This document shows positions 1 to 7,300 of a DNA stretch of 8,833 nucleotides, in pieces. Within the stretch, counting starts at the first letter, position 1; the number at the start of each line of letters is the position of its first letter. The stretch is from contig CADBPL010000270.1 of assembly GCA_902796535.1 (NCBI GenBank), positions 1 through 8,833 on the forward strand, in the 5' to 3' direction. The position numbers and the translations under genes were made by a program. The notes below the pieces were generated by a model. It ran no database searches and was not told the DNA's origin. It worked only from the letters and a program-made list of their open reading frames with translations. The stretch is from Oscillospiraceae bacterium. GTDB lineage: Bacteria > Bacillota > Clostridia > Oscillospirales > Acutalibacteraceae.

Positions 1-1668
1 GAAGAACTGCTGCACGATGTGGCGGACGCCATTTCCACCGAGGCGCGCGCGAAATACAACGAATTCCGCACCTTCGGCGACACGGCGTGGTATCAGGGCC
101 TCACCTACTGGTCGCCGAACATCAACATCTTCCGCGACCCGCGCTGGGGCCGCGGGCAGGAGACCTACGGCGAAGACCCGACCCTGACCGGCCGCATGGG
201 CGCGGCGTTCGTTAAGGGCTTGCAGGGCGACGGCGAATACCGCAAGCTGGACGCGACGATCAAGCATTACGCCGTTCACAGCGGGCCGGAAAAGCTCCGG
301 CACGAATTTGACGCCGACCCGAGCGACAAGGATTTATACGAAACCTATCTGGCGGCGTTCCGTTACTGCATCGAGCACGCGCATCCGGCGGCGGTGATGG
401 GCGCTTACAACCGCTTTCGCGGCGAGGCCTGCTGCGCAAGCAAAACGCTGCTGCAGGATATTCTGCGCGGCGAATTCGGCTTTGACGGCTACGTCGTGTC
501 CGACTGCGGCGCGATCTGCGACATTCACGAGCACCACCACATCACCGAAACGCCGGCCGAAAGCGCAGCGCTGGCGGTCAACCGCGGGTGCGACCTCAAC
601 TGCGGTCAGGCGTATGAATGGCTGAAGGAGGCTGTCGATCAGGGGCTGGTATCGGAAGAAACGGTAACAAAAAGCGTGGAGCGGCTGTTTGAAGCACGGT
701 TCCGGCTGGGTATGTTCGACGAGGACTGCCCCTATCATCAGATCGGCGCCGACGTGATCGAATGTGAACAGCACACCGCGCTGAACCTGCGCATGGCGCA
801 GGAAAGCATGGTTCTGCTCAAAAACAACGGCATTCTGCCGCTGCGGCGCAAAATGCGCGTGGCCGTCATCGGCCCGAACGCCGACAGCCGCGACGCGCTG
901 CTGGGCAATTACAACGGCACGCCTTCGGTCTATTACACGCTGCTGCGCGGCATTCAGGAGGCCTGTCAAGGCGAAGTGCTTTACGCCGAAGGCTGCGGCC
1001 TGGTGCGCACCGACGGGCAGTCGGAGCAGGCGCTTTTGCGGGAAGCCGTGCTGCGCGCCAAACGCGCGGACGTGGTCGTCATGGCCATGGGCATCTCGGC
1101 GCGTGTGGAGGGCGAGGAAGGCGACGCGCGCGACTCCTTCAATTTCGGCGACCGTGTCGATCTGGAATTGCCCGCCGTGCAAAAGGCGCTGTATGAGGCG
1201 GTGCTCGAAACCGGCACGCCGATCGTGTTTGTCAACGTCAGCGGCAGCTGCGTGTCGCTGTGCCGCCAGCAGGAAACCGCCGACGCCGTTTTGCAGTGCT
1301 TCTACCCCGGGGCGATGGGCGGCAAGGCGCTGGCCGACATTCTGTTTGGCGAGGCTGCGCCGAGCGGCCGCCTGCCCGTCACCTTCTACCGCAGCGCGGA
1401 CGATCTGCCCCCGTTTGTGGATTATTCCATGGAAAACCGCACTTATCAATATTTCAAGGGCGAACCGCTCTACCCCTTCGGCTTCGGGCTGACCTACGGC
1501 GAGGTGACGGAGGACTGGGAGAGCGACAGCGCCGTCACCCTGCACAACACCGGCGCGCTGCCTGTGCGCTACACGGTGCTGCGCTTTGCCGAAAAGCCGC
1601 ACAAAGAGCTGCTCGATTTTCGCAAGGTGCCGCTGCAGCCGGGCGAAACCGTGCGCGTCGAATTCTGA
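1..1668 (+). CDS. GH3 beta-glycosidase, beta-xylosidase/beta-glucosidase type (5' truncated)
   Basis: A retaining exo-acting glycoside hydrolase of family 3 that would release terminal sugars (xylose or glucose) from plant-type oligosaccharides. The frame is open to the left edge, so the true start and about 80-90 N-terminal residues lie outside; the GTG at 19 is internal. Visible motifs are WSPNINIFRDPRWGRGQETYGEDP-like sequence at about 115-180, typical of the xylosidase-like branch; KHYAVHSGPE at about 262-291; and GFDGYVVSDCGAI, whose Asp (codon 502-504) is the expected nucleophile. The second domain carries VEGEEGDARD (about 1105-1135), the region of the usual acid/base Glu, and a YPFGFGLTYG strand. 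The C-terminal fibronectin-III-like domain appears short: the protein stops just after LQPGETVRVEF, where relatives usually continue for some tens of residues. No signal peptide can be judged. Family is certain; substrate is inferred. Confidence 0.93.
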   Translation, partial: EELLHDVADAISTEARAKYNEFRTFGDTAWYQGLTYWSPNINIFRDPRWGRGQETYGEDPTLTGRMGAAFVKGLQGDGEYRKLDATIKHYAVHSGPEKLRHEFDADPSDKDLYETYLAAFRYCIEHAHPAAVMGAYNRFRGEACCASKTLLQDILRGEFGFDGYVVSDCGAICDIHEHHHITETPAESAALAVNRGCDLNCGQAYEWLKEAVDQGLVSEETVTKSVERLFEARFRLGMFDEDCPYHQIGADVIECEQHTALNLRMAQESMVLLKNNGILPLRRKMRVAVIGPNADSRDALLGNYNGTPSVYYTLLRGIQEACQGEVLYAEGCGLVRTDGQSEQALLREAVLRAKRADVVVMAMGISARVEGEEGDARDSFNFGDRVDLELPAVQKALYEAVLETGTPIVFVNVSGSCVSLCRQQETADAVLQCFYPGAMGGKALADILFGEAAPSGRLPVTFYRSADDLPPFVDYSMENRTYQYFKGEPLYPFGFGLTYGEVTEDWESDSAVTLHNTGALPVRYTVLRFAEKPHKELLDFRKVPLQPGETVRVEF

Positions 1669-1753
1669 AAGCGGGAACGACATGACTTTTTTTCATTATT
1701 ACGGTCGGGTCAGGCATTTTTTTGAAATTCTTGCAAGAGGCAGACGAAACACC

Positions 1754-2560
1754 ATGCATCAAAACGCCATCCATATGCTGAAATCGGTCAAGCACACCAT
1801 CGGCGACAGCTTCATCGTCACCACCGAGGACGGCAAGGTGATCGTCATCGACGGCGGCGACAAGGAAGACGTCGGCTATTTTCTCGACTACCTCAAATCG
1901 GTGACCGGGCAGAAAAAGCCGCACGTTGACGCGTGGTTTTTGTCGCACCCGCACGACGACCACTGCGAGGTGTTTCTGCGCCTTGTCGCCGAGGACAACT
2001 GCCCCGTGACCTTTGACCGGGTCTATGCCAATTTTGCCGAAGACCCGAAATTCTATGAGGGAACAGACAGCTGGGCAGTCGGTATTCTGACGCGCTACCA
2101 TGCCCTGCTGCCGCGCTTTGCCGACAAGGCGGCCGCATTGCGGGAGGGCGAAGTGCTCAAAATCGGCGCGGCAAAGTTCACGGTGCTTTACACCTTCAAC
2201 CCCGCGTGGAAGGACTGCAACGCGGCTTCCACCATCATGCGCATGGATCTCGGCGGCAAAAGCGTGATGTTCACGGGCGACGCCAACGGGCAGCCCGGCC
2301 GCTATGTGTTGGAAAAATACACAGACAGCGGGCTGCTGAAATGCGATATTTGCAAAATGGCGCACCACGGGCAGGACAGCGTTGACAAAGCCTTTTATGA
2401 AGCGGTCGACCCTGAGATCTGCCTGTGGCCGACGCCGCAGTGGGTCTGGGAAAACCGCGGCGGCCAGCTGAAAACGCTTGAGGTGCGTGAGTGGATCCAA
2501 TCGCTCGGCGTAACGGAAAACCATGTTGCCAAAGACGGTTCTTACGTTTTAACGCTGTGA
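1754..2560 (+). CDS. ComEC/Rec2-type MBL-fold metallohydrolase, without signal peptide (copy 1)
   Basis: A 268-residue metallo-beta-lactamase-fold hydrolase, likely cytoplasmic. It shows VIVIDGG (residues about 29-35), the metal-binding HPHDDH motif (65-70, matching HxHxDH), FTGDA (Asp176) and MAHHG (His204, His205). This order, with the late GD and HHG motifs, is that of the MBL domain of ComEC-like and stand-alone relatives, some of which act on nucleic acids; the substrate here is unknown. A CLWPTPQWVW segment near residue 223 is shared with the downstream copy. Start choice: ATG 1754 matches the point where homology to copy 2 becomes strong and has AAGAGG 13 bases upstream, a long spacing. 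An in-frame ATG at 1682 would add 24 residues (MTFFHYYGRVRHFF...) that are not a signal peptide and has only a weak ribosome binding site. It lies 85 bases after the GH3 gene, with no terminator seen between them. Confidence 0.88.
   Translation: MHQNAIHMLKSVKHTIGDSFIVTTEDGKVIVIDGGDKEDVGYFLDYLKSVTGQKKPHVDAWFLSHPHDDHCEVFLRLVAEDNCPVTFDRVYANFAEDPKFYEGTDSWAVGILTRYHALLPRFADKAAALREGEVLKIGAAKFTVLYTFNPAWKDCNAASTIMRMDLGGKSVMFTGDANGQPGRYVLEKYTDSGLLKCDICKMAHHGQDSVDKAFYEAVDPEICLWPTPQWVWENRGGQLKTLEVREWIQSLGVTENHVAKDGSYVLTL
1928..1978 (+). repeat. 51-base exact repeat, copy A (MBL active site)
   Basis: This stretch encodes DAWFLSHPHDDHCEVFL, including the HxHxDH metal site. It is identical at every base, including third codon positions, to 3043-3093 in the downstream paralog. 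The match ends abruptly on both sides (T versus C before it, CG versus AA after it). Seen directly by comparing the two genes. Confidence 0.95.
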
Positions 2561-2581
2561 TTCTTATCCGCCGGATAAGAA
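2561..2581. repeat. Perfect palindrome between the two MBL genes
   Basis: The arms TTCTTATCCG and CGGATAAGAA are perfect reverse complements around a single central C, starting at the base after the stop codon of MBL copy 1. As RNA it could fold into a 9-bp stem with a GCC loop. The sequence after it is A-rich rather than T-rich in the rightward direction, so it is not a classical rho-independent terminator. It could be an operator for a dimeric regulator, an mRNA-stability or attenuation hairpin, or a small dispersed repeat. The symmetry is seen; the role is open. Confidence 0.7.
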
Positions 2582-2599
2582 CACCGCTTATAAAAAACA

Positions 2600-2617
2600 G
2601 CTTCGATCAAACGAAGC
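2600..2617 (+). other. Small 5'-leader hairpin upstream of secreted MBL gene
   Basis: GCTTCG pairs with CGAAGC across a six-base loop (ATCAAA), ending 10 bases before the GGAGGT ribosome binding site of MBL copy 2. It is short and could occur by chance, but its placement next to the palindrome means the whole 80-base gap is structured. It could shape translation or mRNA processing of the downstream gene. Confidence 0.4.
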
Positions 2618-2627
2618 CAACAACAAC

Positions 2628-2633
2628 GGAGGT
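2628..2633 (+). promoter_or_regulatory. Ribosome binding site of secreted MBL gene
   Basis: GGAGGT lies 7 bases before ATG 2641. It fixes the start at 2641 even though the frame is open upstream to about 2491, inside copy 1. It is much stronger than either possible site of copy 1. Confidence 0.85.
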
Positions 2634-2640
2634 AATCATC

Positions 2641-3726
2641 ATGAAAACAAAAACCATACTCGCTTTCCTGCTGGTTCTGCTGCTGACGTTTTCGAGCGCC
2701 TCGCCGGCGTCGGCCGCGTTAAAGACTAAAACCATGGATCCAGCGAAGACGCCGATCTCCGTGGACAGGATTTCAAAACCGGACGACGATTGCTACAAGA
2801 GAAACCAGCTCTGTCAGGAGATGGAAAAATACGCCGAAGTTGTCAAAAACGAGGGCGTTTCCAACACCATGAACCAAAACGTCATTCATATGCTGAAATC
2901 GGTCAATGAACTGATCGGCGACAGCTTTATTATCACGACCAAAGACGGCCGGGTCATTGTGATCGACGGCGGCAAATATCAGGAAACCGCCTATTTCATC
3001 GAATACCTGAAGGCGGTCACCGGCCAGCAGAAGCCGCACATCGACGCGTGGTTTTTGTCGCACCCGCACGACGACCACTGCGAGGTGTTTCTGAAAACAG
3101 CGGAATATGCCGACGATATTGTCACCTTCGACAGGGTCTACGCCAACTTTCCGACCAACGAAACGTTTTTCCGGGTCGACCGTCTGCCTGACACATACGC
3201 GTTCCATGTTCTGAACGAATACAATCGTCTGCTGCCGCGGTTTGCCGACAAAGTGAGCGAACTGCACAAGGGCGACGATTTTTCGATCGGCCAAGCCAGA
3301 TTCCGGGTGTTTTTCACCTTCAACCCCGCATGGAAAGACTGTAACGAAGCTTCCACGATCATGCGCATGGATCTCGGCGGCAAGAGCGTAATGTTCACCG
3401 GCGACGCCAACGATCTGGCCGGCAATCAGGTAATAGCAGATTATGGCGACAGCGGTCTGCTCAAGTGCGACTACTGCAAGATGGCGCATCACGGGGCGAA
3501 TTCTATGGGCGACGGATTTTATCGGGCCGTCTCGCCGCGGTATTGCCTTTGGCCGACGACTGAGTGGGAATGGAATGGCGGCGATGACAACCTCAAGGTT
3601 GACACACCGAATATATACAACATGATGAAGAATGAAATCGGCGTGAAGCATCACTATATCAGCTTCTACGGCTCAAAAGCAATTTACCTGAACAACTGGT
3701 ACGATTTTTTGTTTTCTGCCGGATGA
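2641..3726 (+). CDS. Secreted ComEC/Rec2-type MBL-fold metallohydrolase (copy 2)
   Basis: A 361-residue exported metallohydrolase. Residues 1-26 form a signal peptide: MKTKT, a Leu-rich core (ILAFLLVLLLTF), then an ASA-type cleavage site near 25-26. A polar linker (about 27-75, with Cys51 and Cys58) precedes a catalytic core closely related to copy 1: VIVIDGG (105-111), HPHDDH (141-146), FTGDA (Asp255), MAHHG (His283, His284) and CLWPTTEWEW (302-311). The C-terminus (about 335-361) differs from copy 1 and ends NNWYDFLFSAG. Stand-alone ComEC-type MBL proteins are known as secreted or surface hydrolases and may cleave phosphodiester bonds, but the substrate cannot be read here. The protein probably acts outside the membrane or in the wall. 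It is preceded by the palindromic gap and followed after 24 bases by the membrane protein gene, which suggests shared transcription. Confidence 0.9.
   Translation: MKTKTILAFLLVLLLTFSSASPASAALKTKTMDPAKTPISVDRISKPDDDCYKRNQLCQEMEKYAEVVKNEGVSNTMNQNVIHMLKSVNELIGDSFIITTKDGRVIVIDGGKYQETAYFIEYLKAVTGQQKPHIDAWFLSHPHDDHCEVFLKTAEYADDIVTFDRVYANFPTNETFFRVDRLPDTYAFHVLNEYNRLLPRFADKVSELHKGDDFSIGQARFRVFFTFNPAWKDCNEASTIMRMDLGGKSVMFTGDANDLAGNQVIADYGDSGLLKCDYCKMAHHGANSMGDGFYRAVSPRYCLWPTTEWEWNGGDDNLKVDTPNIYNMMKNEIGVKHHYISFYGSKAIYLNNWYDFLFSAG
3043..3093 (+). repeat. 51-base exact repeat, copy B (MBL active site)
   Basis: Base-for-base match to 1928-1978. Nearby blocks are also nearly identical between the genes, for example the DNA coding TIMRMDLGGKS (around 3355-3388, against 2230-2263). 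This fits tandem duplication with strong constraint or later gene conversion over the core. Confidence 0.95.
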
Positions 3727-3750
3727 AAAAAGAAAAGGAATGGTAAAACC

Positions 3751-4080
3751 ATGGAACGGATCATCTGGCTGATTTTTATGATCCCCGTCAGCCTGTTGTT
3801 CACCGGGCTGGGCATTTTTGCGTGGAAGCGCAAAAAGCCGATGTGGTTCTGGTCGGGCAGCACGGTGGAAGACTGGGAGATCACCGACATCCCCGCCTAC
3901 AACCGCGCCAACGGTATCATGTGGCTGTGCTATTCCGCCGTATTCTGGGTCAGCGCGCTGCTGGGAATATTGCAATTGGAGGTCGCCGGAACGGTGCTCG
4001 CCGTCGGGTGCCTTGGCGGCATCCCGGTGCTGGTGATCGCCTATAAAAGGATCTGCAAAAAATATAAAATCACCAAATAA
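3751..4080 (+). CDS. Small three-helix membrane protein, function unknown
   Basis: A 109-residue protein that I do not recognise as a named family. It has hydrophobic segments at about 5-25, 56-76 and 79-97. The basic KRKK after helix 1 and the KRICKKYK tail place the middle loop and the C-terminus inside by the positive-inside rule, with the N-terminus outside. The central loop has a distinctive stretch, PMWFWSGSTVEDWEITDIPAYNRANG cut here in meaning to MWFWSG, then EITDIPAYN, then RANGIMW. It recalls small DUF3784-like or similar uncharacterised Firmicutes membrane proteins, but that is only an impression. The start is supported by AAGGAA about 10 bases upstream. It is the last gene of the rightward set, 24 bases after the secreted MBL gene, and ends just before the convergent terminator. 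Confidence 0.8.
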   Translation: MERIIWLIFMIPVSLLFTGLGIFAWKRKKPMWFWSGSTVEDWEITDIPAYNRANGIMWLCYSAVFWVSALLGILQLEVAGTVLAVGCLGGIPVLVIAYKRICKKYKITK

Positions 4081-4123
4081 AAAGCAAAAAAGCGCAGGCT
4101 GCTCACGGTTGGAGCGCCTGCGC
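4081..4123 (-). terminator. Intrinsic terminator of the leftward operon, possibly bidirectional
   Basis: GCGCAGGC (4092-4099) pairs with GCCTGCGC (4116-4123). Inside it, after a one-base bulge, GCTC (4101-4104) pairs with GAGC (4112-4115) around a 7-base loop. Read on the minus strand the stem is followed at once by TTTTTTGCTTT and more T-rich sequence, a classical terminator. On the plus strand only a short TTTT follows 10 bases later, so rightward termination should be weaker. It lies about 195 bases past the stop codon of the surface protein. Confidence 0.85.
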
Positions 4124-4318
4124 GATTAAGTTTTACGGGCAAAAAAGACCGATCGGCAAAGGAAAACAGTTTCGTAAGCCGCCTGAAGAAAAACGGTTCA
4201 TCACGGATTTCCGTGCAAAACGCAAACAAAGAGTGTTTATCGTTTTCATGGTGAATGCCATTTTTCAAGCCTGCCTTGCCTCCGCCATTTTTCCTTTTCC
4301 GTTTTCAGTCAGCTCGCT
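4124..4318. other. Convergent spacer without a supported gene
   Basis: This is 195 bases between the terminator and the stop codon of the surface protein. The only structure I see is a small dyad, CACGGA-TT-TCCGTG at 4202-4215. A minus-strand frame here would start at TTG 4268, overlaps the terminator and the end of the membrane-protein gene, and resembles no protein I know. The stretch is best read as the 3' untranslated region of the leftward transcript. Confidence 0.6.
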
Positions 4319-7300
4319 TTAGTACCACAGCCAGCCGAAGAGCAGAATGATGATGATCCACTGCAAAACGGTGTATTTGACCGTGACGGTGCAGGTGTCT
4401 TTGACCGAGTTGCCGTACTGATCGGTCACCGTGCAGGTGATGGTCGCAGTACCTTTTTTTAAGCCCTTGACGTTGCCGTTCGCGTCCACGCTCGCCACCT
4501 TCGGGTTGGAGGATTCATATTTGATCGTGTACGTTACACCCTCGTCGGCGGTGACGGTGGGCTTGATGGTGGTCGAGGCTTTGTAGTTGATCGTTGCGTC
4601 GCCGACGGAAACGGATTTGACCTTGCCCTGTGTCGGGGCGGGATTATCGACCGTTACGGTGAAGGTCGCCGTCTTGCCCTCGTAGGTCACGGTAATGGTC
4701 TGTTGACCGGCGGTGTTCAGCTTCGTCGGGCTACAGGTGAAGCCGCTCGTAATCGTTCGTGTGCTGCCGTCAGAATAGGTCGCGGTCAGCGCCAGTCCGG
4801 TCGGGTCAAAGGTTTCGCCAACGGTGTAGGCGGTCTTGGCGGGGCTGACTGCCACGGCGATGGACTGGAGCACGTCGGGGATTTCTTCCCACTGCGCAGT
4901 CAAGGTATCAGTCGCACCCGCCTGTGCGCCAAAGGTATAGGCGCCGTTCGCAAAGTTGCCGTTTGGATTGCTGTTCAAAACCCAGCCTTTGAACGTGTAG
5001 CCGGTGCGCGTCGGATCGGCGATCGTCTTTACCGTGTTGTAGTTTTGCGTAAACGTCTGCGCGGTTGTGCTGCCGTTCCACTTGCCGCCGTTGGAATCGA
5101 CCTTCAAAGAGGACTGATTGATTTCCCACACAGCGGTAAAGGTCAAATCCTCTTCGGGCATGGTTGCAGGGATGTCGGGCGTCCAGTTTTTGAACGTGTA
5201 TCCGGTTTTTTTGGGGTCGGCCGGTTTTTCGATCGCTGCGCCTTTGGTATATTGCACTTCGCTCACCTGACCATCGATCACCCACTTAACCGTATATGTT
5301 TCTTCAACAACATTAACCTTAAAGGTTGTTTCCTTGTTGCCATAATCAACGGTAATCGTTTGCTCTCCCAGTTCACACAGCATAACCGGCGAACAAGCCA
5401 AGTCTTCAGATATTTCTTCCTGTGTTCCGTCCTCGTAAAATGCCGTTATTGTCAAGCCTGTTGTGTCCAAAATATCATCGGGGTAATAACTCACCTTTGC
5501 AGGCATTGTTTTCACTTCCAGCCTTGTCGGGTTCTTGCCGACGATGGCATAGCAACTGAAATGATTGGTTTCAAATACAAGGTAGTTTCCTTCAATGTGA
5601 GCCGGAAGAATCGTCCATTCGCCGTTGGCTTCCTGACGCAATACGGAACACGTATTCTTTTTCATGCCCTCCGGAATCGGTATTTTCACGGTCACTTTTC
5701 CGTTGGGCTGAACCTCTGTATCGTTTTTCACAAAACAAATGTTATAGGTTTGATAGGAATCAAACGTTGTCTTGTTCCGTAATGAAACTTCAATTTCATC
5801 AGACGGAGCGATTTTAAACACCTGAAGCACAGCGTCCCCATCAACGGCATTATTATCATCCTGCACTGTCACACCATTGATGGTGACCGCTTTGCTGTTT
5901 GCGGGTGTGTAAAGGGTTATAAATGGCCGATTATAGCTTGCCGCCATATGCAAGCCCTGACCAATTCTATCGATATATTTTGTCATGGAAAACATTACTT
6001 TTAGTATTTTACCGATTGGTCCTGTTAAATCTTGAAAAACATCTTGACCATAGCCAACCGCGGATTTTGCAATATCCTTAAATGTTAACCCAAAACAATC
6101 AACAAAGCTTTCCTCAAACTCCTCAGCGTTACTTGACAAATAGAATTCTGCTGTGTTTTCTGTGATTTTTTGAGACGCCTTTTGCGCATTTTTTGTTAAT
6201 CGCTTGAGAAATTTCTCAGTTTGTTCGGACTTGCTAAAAACAGTTTTAATTGTCTTTTCTTCGGCTTTAACCGTATTGGCAGATACTAAATTTATTGTTT
6301 CCTCAATAGCGAAAAAAATAATATCCAAACAGTTCCACATATTCGCTCCGGGAGAAGCGTGAACGTTGTTTGAAATGGTAATATACCCGCCTTCCGGAAC
6401 TTCCACCTCGATTGAGGTTTTTTTCGATATAGCATACGAAGTGTAGGAGCACAATGTTCCGTCGGCAATCTCAGTCACAAGTCTGTAACAGGCCTCACCG
6501 GTATCCCAAAGGCTTGAAATATCCTCATAGCGGCTGATTTTTTGGCTGTCGATCCAGTTTCCCTGCGCGTCGAAAACGTCAACAGCACCAAGGTGCATTT
6601 TTTTGTTGTAAACATCAAACGCCACCTTGTATTTTTCGTTCGCCAACGGGGTGAAAGAATAATTGTTAACGTAAAGCCCGTTAAAATCGTAAGCATTTGT
6701 GGGAATGTTGCAGTCGGGGAATGTATCCGGACTGAAAGCCGGTAAATGATCCATCCGCCTGCTGCAGCTATCAAGAACGGAGTCCTTAACCTTTATTGAG
6801 AGGAGTTGATATGCCTTTGTGTCAGAATCCGTGATCGCAAGAGAAGAAACGCCCGGCTTCAATCCGCTGACGGTAACATAGAACTGTCCGTCTTTTTGCT
6901 TTTTGTAATCAGATATATCAATGACTTCCGAGTTGCCAACAACAAGCGCCATCTTCTTCCAATCCTGAACCGGTTCCCCGTTTTTATACAGCGAGAAGGC
7001 CAGATTGAAGCTTTCGTTTGCGTTTGTGCTTAAATCTTCGCTTGTTGAATAAACGCAAATATAATAATCATTGTTAACGACGGTTACCTTGCAGCTTGCG
7101 CTGGCGCCGTCGGAGGTGGTGACGGTGAGGGTGGTCGTGCCGGGGCTGACGCCGAGCACGTCAACGTTGAGCGCAATGCGGTCGTCATAGGCCGTGAAGC
7201 GGCTGCCGGTCACCTTTAGAATGCTTTCGTCGCCGCTCGTCCAGGTGAAGTCGTTCGCCGTCACGTTGTCTTTGGTGATGGTCGTGGAATAACAAATCGC

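Noticed and set aside
334..1683. Long minus-strand open frame (449 residues) opposite the GH3 gene
   Set aside because: It is the antisense shadow of a clear GH3 gene in GC-rich DNA; the translation is rich in His, Arg, Ala and Val without any recognisable domain.
1535..2524. Minus-strand open frame (329 residues) opposite MBL copy 1
   Set aside because: Antisense shadow; a similar shadow occurs at 2773-3654 opposite copy 2, as expected because the two sense genes are homologous.
2589..2594. TATAAA as a -10 promoter element before the secreted MBL gene
   Set aside because: No TTGACA-like -35 box is found about 17 bases upstream; that position falls in the palindrome, so the match is likely chance.
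4202..4215. Small dyad CACGGA-TT-TCCGTG as a second terminator
   Set aside because: The stem is short, the two-base loop is too tight, and no T tract follows on either strand.
4041..4268. Minus-strand open frame (75 residues) in the convergent spacer
   Set aside because: It needs a TTG start with poor spacing, runs through the terminator hairpin, and overlaps the 3' end of the membrane-protein gene.
4703..5782. Plus-strand open frame (359 residues) inside the surface protein gene
   Set aside because: It is opposite well-supported Ig-like and Flg_new domains and has no ribosome binding site or domain of its own.
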